This document shows, piece after piece, positions 1-7,345 of a stretch of DNA of 24,080 nt. The DNA is from a virus: positions 1 through 24,080 of the IMG/VR virus record IMGVR_UViG_3300044634_001514; one strand, given 5' to 3'. The notes beneath the pieces were generated by a model. That model did no database searches and had not been told where the DNA came from. It saw only the letters and a list, made by a program, of their open reading frames with translations. Position 1 is the first letter of the stretch, and each line of letters starts with the position of its first letter. The position numbers and the translations under genes are program-made.

Positions 1-1408
1 ACATGTCCGAGGTGACGCCCGGCATCTGGAAGACCGAGATCACATCGTTGACCGACCGGCCAATGGCTTCAGAGATCTCTACGATCTTGAACCCGCCCTC
101 ATCCTTCTCCAGGATCTTGGCCTTTAGATCCGGGTCTGCGGACTTGGCTACACCGATCAGCACCTGCGCGCTGGTTGCAATGCGCGTGGCGAGGAACGAC
201 ATTGCCCAGTTGATGAATCGAAGCTCACCGATACCGGGACGAATGATAGAGATGGGCCAGCTGTACCCCGGCTTGCCGTGCCAAGCGAGCGGCGTGAACG
301 GCCAGCCTCCTGGTTCTGCCCAGAATGGGATGGGCCACTGAGCCGCCATGAACATCGACGGCGCAACCCCAGTCTCGTCCACTTCCTCCTGCAACATCGC
401 TTCGGGCATGTTCAGCGGGAAATCAATTCCCTCTGCCACGGCGATATAGCAGTTGGGTCCGAACGCATCGAACTTGCCGCGGAGGTCTTTGTCGGCGTTC
501 TTGAGCCGGTCGCCAAACCCCGTCTTGGAGTACACCTCCCAGTAGACGATGAGGTCGTTGGTCTTCCCCATCTTCTTCTTGTACTCAAAGCCGCGCTCGT
601 TGTTGTCGCCGCGGGACGAGTAGCTTTCCATGTGCCCGCTCAGATCTTCGCGAGACAGGCCGAACTTCGCCGCCACTTCATCCACTGGCTGGACCCGTTT
701 GCGCGCGGCCCAGCGGATGTCCTCAAACTCATCGGCATCGGGATCCCAGACGAGGTTGTCTATGGAGTCGTAGAAGCTCCCGGCCATCTTCAGCTGCGAT
801 CCCGGCGGCGAATAAAGCTCATGCCACCAGACGCCTGCACCCTTAATGAACGCTTCCTCCACCACCTTCCGCGAGTGCTTCTTCAGATCCAACTCGTTGG
901 GCGTGTAGTTGAGGTAGTCTTCCAAGAGCCTGGAGACGAGCTTGCGCCGCTCCAGCATCATCTGCTGCTCCTGCAGTCCCTGCTGGTACATCTGCATGCC
1001 GGGGTCTGGCATCATCACCGGCTGGCCATCGGGTCCAATGATTGGCTGACCGTCCGGCCCCATGGCTGGCACTGGGGGCTGGGGCTGGATGCCGAGGAGT
1101 GCTGGCCCGATGATGGGGTACTCCTTGGGGGTCACCGCGCGGTTGGGGTTCCGGTGGTGGATCACCGCGGTAAAGAGGCGCACGGCCTCCCACACACGGT
1201 TGACCTGCATGCGGAATGCAGGAGGAGTCATGCCCTTGTTGTAGCCACGCTCCCCACGGGCGTACCCATCTTTCCACATGAAATCTGGGTCGCCAGCGAA
1301 GAAGTTCATCGCCTCGTCACCGTCCTCTGTGAACGGACGCTTATGGGCGGTGGCCTGCTTAATGCACTCAAGCCAGCGGGCGACGATTGGACGAAGCGGT
1401 TTATCCAT
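1..1408 (-). CDS. Portal protein, C-terminal end cut by the window edge
   Basis: An open frame of about 469 codons runs without a stop from ATG at 1408 to the window edge. AGGAG lies five bases before the start. The N-terminal half (about residues 70-250) reads like a phage portal: a helical stem-type region with RVWEAVRLF, the stretch SFYDSIDNLVWDPDADEFED, and an Arg/Lys-rich segment after it. Portals form the dodecameric ring at the capsid vertex through which terminase pumps DNA. Residues 110-150 are a Pro/Gly/Gln/Met-rich insertion holding GPDGQP twice. It follows the large terminase and the 105-residue gene, as expected for a packaging module. The fold is inferred from sequence flavour and position. 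A long antisense frame lies opposite but has no support. Confidence 0.85.
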   Translation of the reverse strand, partial: MDKPLRPIVARWLECIKQATAHKRPFTEDGDEAMNFFAGDPDFMWKDGYARGERGYNKGMTPPAFRMQVNRVWEAVRLFTAVIHHRNPNRAVTPKEYPIIGPALLGIQPQPPVPAMGPDGQPIIGPDGQPVMMPDPGMQMYQQGLQEQQMMLERRKLVSRLLEDYLNYTPNELDLKKHSRKVVEEAFIKGAGVWWHELYSPPGSQLKMAGSFYDSIDNLVWDPDADEFEDIRWAARKRVQPVDEVAAKFGLSREDLSGHMESYSSRGDNNERGFEYKKKMGKTNDLIVYWEVYSKTGFGDRLKNADKDLRGKFDAFGPNCYIAVAEGIDFPLNMPEAMLQEEVDETGVAPSMFMAAQWPIPFWAEPGGWPFTPLAWHGKPGYSWPISIIRPGIGELRFINWAMSFLATRIATSAQVLIGVAKSADPDLKAKILEKDEGGFKIVEISEAIGRSVNDVISVFQMPGVTSDM

Positions 1409-1432
1409 GGGCACTCCTATTAGCTAGTGTCC

Positions 1433-1750
1433 TTACTTGCCCCTGCGGGCTTCCAAGTCGGCTACCTTCCGCTCCAAAAGCGCCACTTTCTCGGCCAGAA
1501 TCGCATTCTTCTGAGGCTTGTGTTCCCAGAAGCCGTAGTCCTTCCACGCCTGGAACTCGTTCACGCCGGGGTCGGTGACATGGTGGACCGACTGCTTCTC
1601 ATTCCCGCCGTAGCCGGGGGCCAAGGCCCACAGGGTGAGGGTCCGCTGGCTCACCTTGGTGACCAAGGCCGGGATGCACTCAGCGCCCTCATGGGCACGG
1701 AAGAACACCCAGTCACCAAGCTCAGCGGTCGGCATTACGTAATCGCTCAT
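1433..1750 (-). CDS. Hypothetical protein between large terminase and portal, C-terminal coiled coil
   Basis: A 105-residue protein whose ATG overlaps the large terminase stop as ATGA (1747-1750), so translation is probably coupled. GGGGAG lies nine bases upstream inside the terminase gene. The N-terminal two thirds look like a small beta-rich fold (GDWVFF, ALVTKV, LTLWALAPGY). A short Trp/Phe-rich linker (WKDYGFWEHKP) follows, then a charged heptad-like helix from about residue 80 (ILAEKVALLERKVADLEARR) that should form a coiled coil. Short proteins of this build are common between terminase and portal in phages, but I do not know a proven function. A role as an oligomeric packaging accessory is only inference from position. 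Confidence 0.85.
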   Translation of the reverse strand: MSDYVMPTAELGDWVFFRAHEGAECIPALVTKVSQRTLTLWALAPGYGGNEKQSVHHVTDPGVNEFQAWKDYGFWEHKPQKNAILAEKVALLERKVADLEARRGK

Positions 1751-3432
1751 CTTTGTCTACTCCCCATTGGCCCGAGAACAATGCAGTTGTCTTCGGACGA
1801 CTGCTGCCTGCGGCGTTTATCCGCGAGGTAACGCACCCACCATGGATCGGGGCCATAGGTCTTTGGCGGTGCGTGGTATTTTGGTTCGTACGCGCAGAGG
1901 TACTCCACGCTCTGGATGGCGTGGACTTCCCCGCGGCTCTGCGGCTCGTCGGTCACGTAGACCTGTCCGTTGACGCTCGTCGTCTTTTTCCGGTAGCGGC
2001 GGATCTCGCGCATCAGATTCGGACACGCACCATCCAAGAACTTCAGCTTGGTCGAACCGTCTCCCCGGATGTGGAGCATCTGCCGGACGAGCGCCGTGCG
2101 GGCCGGGATGTCGTCGGAGCCGGGGATGAAGCCGTACCCGCTCATCTGCGACTTGATGCCGCGCTTCTTCAGTTCCTCTGAGTACAGTTCATGGGGAAGA
2201 CGGCCCGAGCCTAAGTCTCTGAGCATGCCGCCGTGCATGTCGATGATGAACGTCCGGTAGTTCTGGCCATCGGCCTTCTGTGCGAACTGGTCACCGAAGA
2301 TCAATGCGTTTGCCTGCCGGATGTACAGTTCGTCATAGATCAGCAGGAACTTCTCGTCGGGCGGAACGGCTCCAAAGACGCACGCCAAGACCGTGTGGCC
2401 AGGGTCAATCGCAACATACCGCGTCCAGTCTGGCGGCACCTGACCGGCAGGCAGATCCTCCCGCCGCATAACATGCACGCCCGGGTTGAAGGACGGGTAC
2501 ATAAGCGTCGATTCTGTGGTGAACTCGCCCTCCGCACGCATGCGAAGCTCATCCATTCCAAGGGCAGACCACCGCTCAATATTTTTGGCTTTCTCTTCTT
2601 TGTCGATATGGTCGTTATCCAAGAAGCGCAGGGTGAACTTCTTAATAATCGGGTTCTCTTTGCCCTCCTCTTCAGCCTTGTCCGCACGTTCACACAACCC
2701 CAGCAGCGCATCGTTTTTACTATGGGGCATAGCCGACCATACAAACCGGCCTTTGCGGTCGGCAAGCCGCGCCTGCATCTCCCCAACCCATCGTTCATTA
2801 TTAATATCCTCATCAATGTGAACTAAGTCAGCTTGAAAGCCCTGCGGCGGTTCGCCTTCTGAGGAGAAGCAATTAATAGTCCAACCGTTAGTAAGCTCTG
2901 CCTTGTTGAGGTAGCTGGCGTTCTTCAGCACCCAACTCATCTCTTTGATCATGCGGGGCGGGATGAGGGGCGGTGCTGGTTTTGCCTTGGAGGGGTCGTC
3001 CACCCCGGGCTTAAATGCCCGCCACTGATTCGTCTTCTCATCCTTGATCATCTTGAACGCACCGGCACGGAACAGCATCGGTACAACCACAAGACCTATG
3101 TGGGGCCAGTTCCTCCCGATGATCACTAGGTTCCCGCCCTCTTTGGGATACTTCCCGTACGGGTCTTGTCCGGTGGCCGCGCGTGCGTCCTCTACGAAAC
3201 TTGCGCAACTCTTGCCGCTGCGATTTCCTCCGATCAGCAGGCGCTCGCTTGCCATGCACTGGTGGAACTCCGTCTGCTTTGGCATTGGGTCATACAGCCG
3301 CAGGGCTTCGATCCGGCGTTCAGCCAGTTCGATCTGCACATCGCGCAGCTGGTTGAGAGCATGCTGCGTGATGCCTTGGACCGCCGGTTCGTCAGGCGTC
3401 GGCGGTGGGGGGATTGGCGGGTGCTTCCGCAT
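1747..3432 (-). CDS. terL: Terminase large subunit (ATPase and nuclease)
   Basis: A 561-residue protein of normal length for TerL, the motor that packages DNA into the prohead and cuts it. Walker A is GGNRSGKS (68-75) and Walker B is VHIDED (204-209), with the catalytic acidic residue after the aspartate. SAMPHS near 233 fits the coupling motif. The C-terminal RNase H-like nuclease domain begins at YVAIDPGHT (339-347), where the aspartate is the first metal ligand. Residues 1-20 are Pro-rich. GGAG stands three bases before the ATG. The start overlaps the 59-residue zinc-ribbon gene, and the end overlaps the next gene by ATGA. Candidate small terminase upstream and portal downstream support the call. 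Confidence 0.97.
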   Translation of the reverse strand: MRKHPPIPPPPTPDEPAVQGITQHALNQLRDVQIELAERRIEALRLYDPMPKQTEFHQCMASERLLIGGNRSGKSCASFVEDARAATGQDPYGKYPKEGGNLVIIGRNWPHIGLVVVPMLFRAGAFKMIKDEKTNQWRAFKPGVDDPSKAKPAPPLIPPRMIKEMSWVLKNASYLNKAELTNGWTINCFSSEGEPPQGFQADLVHIDEDINNERWVGEMQARLADRKGRFVWSAMPHSKNDALLGLCERADKAEEEGKENPIIKKFTLRFLDNDHIDKEEKAKNIERWSALGMDELRMRAEGEFTTESTLMYPSFNPGVHVMRREDLPAGQVPPDWTRYVAIDPGHTVLACVFGAVPPDEKFLLIYDELYIRQANALIFGDQFAQKADGQNYRTFIIDMHGGMLRDLGSGRLPHELYSEELKKRGIKSQMSGYGFIPGSDDIPARTALVRQMLHIRGDGSTKLKFLDGACPNLMREIRRYRKKTTSVNGQVYVTDEPQSRGEVHAIQSVEYLCAYEPKYHAPPKTYGPDPWWVRYLADKRRRQQSSEDNCIVLGPMGSRQR

Positions 3433-3571
3433 ATTCTCCGCAGTAGTCGTCCTTGGTAGTCACGGGCTGGCAGTCCCGCTCATGGTGTTCCATCACGGTC
3501 GGAGGGTATCTCCTGCACAGCCCGTGAGTTGTGATCGTCGGTTCCCACCACCGGCACGTTTTGCACTCCAT
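3392..3571 (-). CDS. Small Cys-rich zinc-ribbon-like protein (59 aa)
   Basis: A 59-residue frame with ATG at 3571 and GGAG seven bases upstream. Four cysteines are spaced as CKTC-RWW near the N-terminus, GLCRRYPP at about residue 19, DC at about 34 and YCGEY at about 44. This pattern (CxxC-W, then C-R-R-x-P-P, then a D-x-C-G-E ending) recurs in small phage proteins that probably bind one zinc ion. It overlaps the TerL start by 41 bases in another frame and is also overlapped by the end of the 79-residue frame upstream. Function is unknown. The Cys/Trp pattern plus the ribosome site make it more likely to be real than the longer competing frame over 3480-3571. Confidence 0.75.
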   Translation of the reverse strand: MECKTCRWWEPTITTHGLCRRYPPTVMEHHERDCQPVTTKDDYCGEYAEAPANPPTADA

Positions 3572-3719
3572 GTGAAATCTCCTTTACGCTAGCCAAGCCC
3601 AGTTCTTGCCAACATGTATCATCGAAACAGACTCCGGGGTCACCCCAAACCAGCGAGCCAAAAACGTGCAGGATCCGAGATATGCGACCCATTATCCGTT
3701 CCTGGACGCTTTTGCTCAT
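3480..3719 (-). CDS. Hypothetical protein (79 aa) overlapping the zinc-ribbon gene
   Basis: The ATG at 3719 overlaps the stop of the candidate small terminase gene (ATGA) and GGAG lies seven bases upstream, so the start is well supported. The first 45 residues look protein-like (FGSLVWGDPGVCFDDTCW). The last 30 or so residues overlap the 59-residue zinc-ribbon gene in another frame and look like translated shadow. Either both genes truly overlap by 92 bases, or this one has a fortuitous tail. No family is recognised. Confidence 0.55.
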   Translation of the reverse strand: MSKSVQERIMGRISRILHVFGSLVWGDPGVCFDDTCWQELGLASVKEISHGVQNVPVVGTDDHNSRAVQEIPSDRDGTP

Positions 3720-4258
3720 GTGGAATCTCCATTGCGCTGGGATGTCAGCAAAGGCGCAGACTCCACAGCATCGACTGTCCTCAGACTCATAGCAGCCTCC
3801 AGCACCTTGCGCCGCAACTCCGACTCCAACTCTTCGTCGGTCATCAGTTCCAATGGCTTCTTCGCACCGCCAAGTGCAGTGTTTGCGGAAGTCAACCGAA
3901 CGATTGTCTCCAACATCTTCGTCCGAAATGCTCCTCCAGAAGGAGCGTCGAAAAACTGCTTGAGGTACACGTTGGCGAAGCCTCGCACCCCACCGAAATA
4001 CTCCATCAGAACTTCTAGCAGTTCAGACGAGTGGGGGATGTTCGCGCCGCCGATCCTGGCCGATGCTACGAACAGATCGACCGCGCCCTTCTCAATCTCC
4101 GCGAGCTTCTTGTTGCCCTTCTTCTTGCGGGCCTTCTTCTCATGGGCGTTGCGGCACTTGCGGCACCGCGCGTGAAACCCGTCCTTGCTCTTATGCCAGT
4201 ACGTTGGGGTTAGCTCATAGCTAGTCCCGCACTGGATGCACGCCTTGTACTCAGACAG
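3716..4258 (-). CDS. Candidate terminase small subunit, N-terminal zinc finger, apparent CTG start
   Basis: An uninterrupted frame runs from just after the stop codon at 4264-4262 to 3716. The first ATG (4006) would discard 84 good residues, including CIQC (about residues 6-9) and CRKC (about 29-32), which form a CxxC-CxxC zinc finger followed by a Lys-rich basic stretch. No ATG, GTG or TTG is in frame before 4006. The best start is CTG at 4258, giving M-S-E-Y-K-A-C, with GGAG eight bases upstream and an 8-base overlap with the glycosyltransferase gene. The total is 180 residues. The basic DNA-binding-like N-terminus, the MTDEELESELRRKVLEAA helix at the C-terminus, and position just before TerL suggest the small terminase that recognises DNA. 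This is inference and no sequence family is proven. Confidence 0.7.
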   Translation of the reverse strand: MSEYKACIQCGTSYELTPTYWHKSKDGFHARCRKCRNAHEKKARKKKGNKKLAEIEKGAVDLFVASARIGGANIPHSSELLEVLMEYFGGVRGFANVYLKQFFDAPSGGAFRTKMLETIVRLTSANTALGGAKKPLELMTDEELESELRRKVLEAAMSLRTVDAVESAPLLTSQRNGDST

Positions 4259-5117
4259 GTTTCACGCTCCACTTAGGGCGAAGATCCATCAGCTTCACGC
4301 TCGCATCGTAGTTGGCTTCCCAGCACTGCTTGAGCTTCGCGCTGATGTCCACAGCCTGGACGACCTGGGGCTTGCCCACGCACTTCGGTTTCCAGTGCCC
4401 AGCCCACGCATCCCAGTTGCAGAAGACAGGGTTGTAGCCCAGCTTCTGCGTGCCTGCGAGCGACAGGTCGCGGGTCATCGTCACATCCTCAGTCGATGAC
4501 TTCTCGGACTGATACTTGTCTGGGTATTCGTAGTAGAACCATGGGTTGTCAGATGAGGTCTGTGGCTCAGTCACCTCAAACGCCCGCATGTCGTACATGA
4601 TCAATCCCGTGGGCAGGGCGGCGCACTCTTGGATGCCCGCCATCTTCGCCCCGGTGTCACGGTCGTACATCTCCAGCTTAAAGTCTGGGTTGGCGTTCTC
4701 TGACTGGTGGGCCTGCCATCGGAACACGTAGACGTTCTCATGCGGCGGCGGGCCGCAGTAGGGCGCGCCGATGACCACCGGACCCTTGTGGTAGTGGTCT
4801 ACCAAGAAGTCAAACGACGACGACAGGAACGGCTTGGCATCGGCTTGCCCAGTGTACAGATCGGGCTTCATGTCCGAGTCCACCATCACAAGCACATCGA
4901 CACCGTACTGGCGAGCCATGAGGACGGCCCGATTGCGGGTCATTGTGATGGGCGTATCAGACAGATTCCAAACTTGGATCCGCGAGACGCGAGGGTCTTG
5001 GGAAAGACTAGAGGTGGCCGGAAGCATCCACTCCCGAATGTCAGGCACCTCAGAGGAGATGCCGCCATTGCCACCATAAGAGAACGTGCAGAAGCCGATG
5101 GAGAACTTTTGTTGCAT
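4251..5117 (-). CDS. Glycosyltransferase-like protein (GT-A fold)
   Basis: A 288-residue protein. The N-terminus contains TRNRAVLMARQYGVDVLVMVDSD, read here in parts: TRNR at 60-63 and the metal-binding DxD at D80-S-D82. Then come a GAPYCGPPP loop (117-125), a STEDV acidic motif at 208-212 that is usual for the catalytic base region of GT2-like enzymes, and GHW at 240-242. Such enzymes move a sugar from a nucleotide donor to an acceptor. Here the acceptor could be a virion protein or host glycan. The gene lies inside the head/packaging block between the Pro/Gln-rich protein and the candidate small terminase, and has its own promoter-like site at 5143-5171. The Shine-Dalgarno site is only a G-rich GGGGTG. 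Acceptor and donor are unknown. Confidence 0.8.
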   Translation of the reverse strand: MQQKFSIGFCTFSYGGNGGISSEVPDIREWMLPATSSLSQDPRVSRIQVWNLSDTPITMTRNRAVLMARQYGVDVLVMVDSDMKPDLYTGQADAKPFLSSSFDFLVDHYHKGPVVIGAPYCGPPPHENVYVFRWQAHQSENANPDFKLEMYDRDTGAKMAGIQECAALPTGLIMYDMRAFEVTEPQTSSDNPWFYYEYPDKYQSEKSSTEDVTMTRDLSLAGTQKLGYNPVFCNWDAWAGHWKPKCVGKPQVVQAVDISAKLKQCWEANYDASVKLMDLRPKWSVKPV

Positions 5118-5142
5118 TTCACACCCCGGGGATAGGTGTACA

Positions 5143-5171
5143 AGTCTACAGTATTACTAAGCGCGCGTCAA
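5143..5171 (-). promoter_or_regulatory. Sigma-70-like promoter for the glycosyltransferase/terminase/portal block
   Basis: On the minus strand TTGACG (5171-5166) matches the -35 consensus at 5 of 6 bases. After exactly 17 bases comes TAGACT (5148-5143), 4 of 6 for -10. The start would fall near 5136, about 19 bases before the ATG at 5117. It sits in the only gap (59 bases) between the Pro/Gln-rich gene and the glycosyltransferase gene, so it could give the packaging genes their own transcript. Confidence 0.5.
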
Positions 5172-5176
5172 CCGAT

Positions 5177-7126
5177 TCAGTTCCAGGAGTACCCTGTCGG
5201 CCGCGCGTTGCCTGCGAGGCCCGAGAACTTGCGATTGTTGAAGCCGCCGCGATCCGGCCTAGAGGTGGCGGGCATGTTGGGAGGTGGAGCCTTCATCTTG
5301 GGGTTCCACGCCAACGCGGCGGGATCACCAGCTTCTGCCCTAGTCCGCAGTCTCTGCAGGGCTTGGATGTGAGAACGCCATTCTGCTGGCGGGCCGTTGC
5401 CTTTGAATGTGCCGTAGGTGGCCGCTTCCCACTTGCGCATCTCGCTTTCGATCTGCTGTATCTTTGCCTGTCTGGCCTTCGACTGGTTGAGGTCCGTGTC
5501 CATTCCAGCAACGGCCTTGTCGTAATCGGCTTGGCTCAATCGGCCATCGTTAAGCCGCTTCCAGAGTTCACCCGTGTACTGGTCGGCCATCTCGTCTGGC
5601 GTGCGGTCTTTGAAGTTCTTTCCGCCCAGCTTTTCCCGGTAAGACTGGCCGGTGGTCGCACCACTGAGCCAACGGTCGCGCAGCGTCTGAAGGTCGGCGT
5701 CCTCTTTAGCCTTGTCTTTAGAAGCCCTCTTGCGAGCCGCAATCGGATCCTCGCCGTAGGAAGGCTGAGCCGCGGCATCGGGAACATCCGGTAGTCCTTG
5801 GACTGCTGCTTGGGGGTTGTAGGGAGTGCCTTGTGATGGCGGCTCAATGGGGCGGGCGGCACTTGGGGCTGGAGCAGGAGACTGGCGCTGCGGAGATGCT
5901 GGTCGGGGCGGGACGTTGACTACGGGGGCGAGCCGGATGGGTTCGCCGGGGGCGGAAGGAGCGTTGTAGTCTGGGCGAGCCGGGACGTTGACTGTCGGAG
6001 CCAGCCGGATTGGTTCTTCCTGCTGCGCCGCGCGCGGGTTGTATGGTGTTCCCTGCGAAGGCGGCTGGGTGGGCCGCGCTGAACCAGGCGGCTCATTGCC
6101 TGATCGGAAGGGACGAAGAGGGGTTGGCGGGCCGTACTTCGCAGACTGCTCCGCCAACAGCTTGTCAAACGCTTCCGTCCCCATCTGGGCTTCGCTAATA
6201 CCCATGTCGCCGCCGATGAAGGCGGATCTACGTCCAGGCTGGCCAGAGATGCGCGGTTGATTGAGTGACCGATCATTCATCCAGTCAAACTCGCCGGGCG
6301 CCTGCGCTGGTGGGCGGACATAGAACTGATCGGCACCAAATCCCTGCGGGCCGAATGGGTCATATGACTCCTGGCTCAATGATGGCCTGGGAGTGTTGGC
6401 GGCGGGGCTGTTGCCAAAGGGATTCTGGAAGTTGCCCTGCATGTACTGGGTGGCGTTGCCCATCGCCCGCTGGACATCGGGGTTCTGCATGGCGTTCTGC
6501 TGCGAGAACGGGTTGTAGAACGAGCCGTTGGCAAGCTGGTCGTTAGCCTGCTGCATCAGCTGGCCTTGATCGAATGTCACTGGGCCGGTTAGCTGGCCAC
6601 TGCTGTACTGCCCGAGCCTCTGCGAGAGGTTGCCGACAAACGCCTCGCCCTGCCGCAGCGTGTCCTGCCACGGCATCTGGCTTCCATCAACGCCGGTTGC
6701 GCTAGCTTGGATCGGACCTGGGCGCTGATCGATGGCGTTGTATGCCATGTTGCCAGCGTTGCTCTGCCCGCCAGTCATCTGGCCGTACTGGCCGGTCGTC
6801 GGGTTATAGCCCTGAGATGTGAACGTCCCGGGCATCGTAAACGACTGGGCCTGCGTGTTGCCGCCGTACTGCTTGGAGGCTTGGTTGTACGCCTGCGCCC
6901 AAATCTGGTTGGAAGGCACCTGCCCCGAAAGGTCATTCTGCTGCGCACCCTTGGGAGGAGTGCGAGGCACGTTGGACGAGTTGTACGCGGGCTGTGCGTA
7001 CACGGACATGTCAGGAGCCTTGGACGGGGATGGCTGCTGTGTTGGCTGAGTGCTAGCCTGCATGCTCGCTTGCGGCTTCGCTTGCTGGGAGGTCGGGTTG
7101 GACTGCGCGCGGTAGTTGAACGCCAT
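5177..7126 (-). CDS. Pro/Gln/Asn-rich low-complexity protein, probable virion component
   Basis: A 649-residue protein started at an ATG overlapping the previous stop (TAATG) and preceded by AGGAGG. Residues 1-250 are rich in Gln, Asn, Ser, Gly and Tyr with recurrent YNP/NPF motifs. Residues 340-445 are Pro-rich with two kinds of internal repeats. Residues 450-600 are charged and probably helical (KDKAKEDADLQTLRDRW, QQIESEMRKWEAA). The last 45 are again disordered and end GYSWN. No enzymatic motif or membrane segment is seen. Placed between capsid and terminase genes, it may be an internal, neck or tail-associated structural protein. That is inference from location and composition, and I do not recognise a family. 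Confidence 0.85.
   Translation of the reverse strand: MAFNYRAQSNPTSQQAKPQASMQASTQPTQQPSPSKAPDMSVYAQPAYNSSNVPRTPPKGAQQNDLSGQVPSNQIWAQAYNQASKQYGGNTQAQSFTMPGTFTSQGYNPTTGQYGQMTGGQSNAGNMAYNAIDQRPGPIQASATGVDGSQMPWQDTLRQGEAFVGNLSQRLGQYSSGQLTGPVTFDQGQLMQQANDQLANGSFYNPFSQQNAMQNPDVQRAMGNATQYMQGNFQNPFGNSPAANTPRPSLSQESYDPFGPQGFGADQFYVRPPAQAPGEFDWMNDRSLNQPRISGQPGRRSAFIGGDMGISEAQMGTEAFDKLLAEQSAKYGPPTPLRPFRSGNEPPGSARPTQPPSQGTPYNPRAAQQEEPIRLAPTVNVPARPDYNAPSAPGEPIRLAPVVNVPPRPASPQRQSPAPAPSAARPIEPPSQGTPYNPQAAVQGLPDVPDAAAQPSYGEDPIAARKRASKDKAKEDADLQTLRDRWLSGATTGQSYREKLGGKNFKDRTPDEMADQYTGELWKRLNDGRLSQADYDKAVAGMDTDLNQSKARQAKIQQIESEMRKWEAATYGTFKGNGPPAEWRSHIQALQRLRTRAEAGDPAALAWNPKMKAPPPNMPATSRPDRGGFNNRKFSGLAGNARPTGYSWN
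5798..6076 (-). repeat. Two interleaved protein-level duplications in the Pro/Gln-rich gene
   Basis: PPSQGTPYNP occurs at residues 355-364 and 429-438. EPIRLAP-VNVP-RP occurs at 371-385 and 395-409. The nucleotide copies are diverged, so this is an old tandem duplication or repeated short linear motif, not a recent copy. The motifs may be binding sites for a partner. Confidence 0.8.
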
Positions 7127-7281
7127 TACCGATCCTCCTGCTGAGTGGTCATGCCGTCCGTGCCCACGCCCGTGCCGTAGTACATGCGAAGGCGTTCAGC
7201 ATCGTCCTGCGGGAGATTGCGGATCTCAGCGATTAGCTGGCGCAGGAAGTCCAGGTTCTGGATTGCTGGTGGTTGATCCAT
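7126..7281 (-). CDS. Hypothetical 51-residue protein upstream of the Pro/Gln-rich gene
   Basis: ATG at 7281 opens a 51-codon frame ending TAATG on the start of the 649-residue gene. The protein has a helical core with FLRQLIAEIRNLPQDDAERLR in the middle and a Gly/Thr-rich tail. The end of the frame contains the AGGAGG that serves the next gene. An oddity is the start: only about ten bases separate it from a strong terminator-like hairpin, so no free Shine-Dalgarno site exists. It may be translated poorly or from read-through mRNA. Function unknown. Confidence 0.6.
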   Translation of the reverse strand: MDQPPAIQNLDFLRQLIAEIRNLPQDDAERLRMYYGTGVGTDGMTTQQEDR

Positions 7282-7284
7282 CTA

Positions 7285-7318
7285 GAAAACGGGGCCAGGA
7301 TGTTTCCACCCTGGCCCC
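7285..7318 (-). terminator. Rho-independent terminator after the decoration-like gene
   Basis: A perfect 9-bp stem GGGGCCAGG/CCTGGCCCC (7310-7318 with 7291-7299) encloses a 10-base loop. On the minus strand it is followed by GTTTTC. It lies 28 bases past the stop of the decoration-like gene and would separate highly expressed capsid genes from those downstream, with partial read-through. Confidence 0.75.
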
Positions 7319-7345
7319 GCCCCCGAAAGCCCGTGAAGGGCAGTA

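Noticed and set aside
278-1423. A 381-codon plus-strand frame opposite the portal gene
   Set aside because: It has no ribosome site, its composition is His/Leu/Val-rich nonsense, and the minus-strand frame gives a clear portal-like protein. High GC explains the open frame.
5143-5165. A T7-type RNA polymerase promoter, because of TAATAC
   Set aside because: Only TAATAC matches. The CACTATAGG part is missing and no phage RNA polymerase gene is seen in the window.
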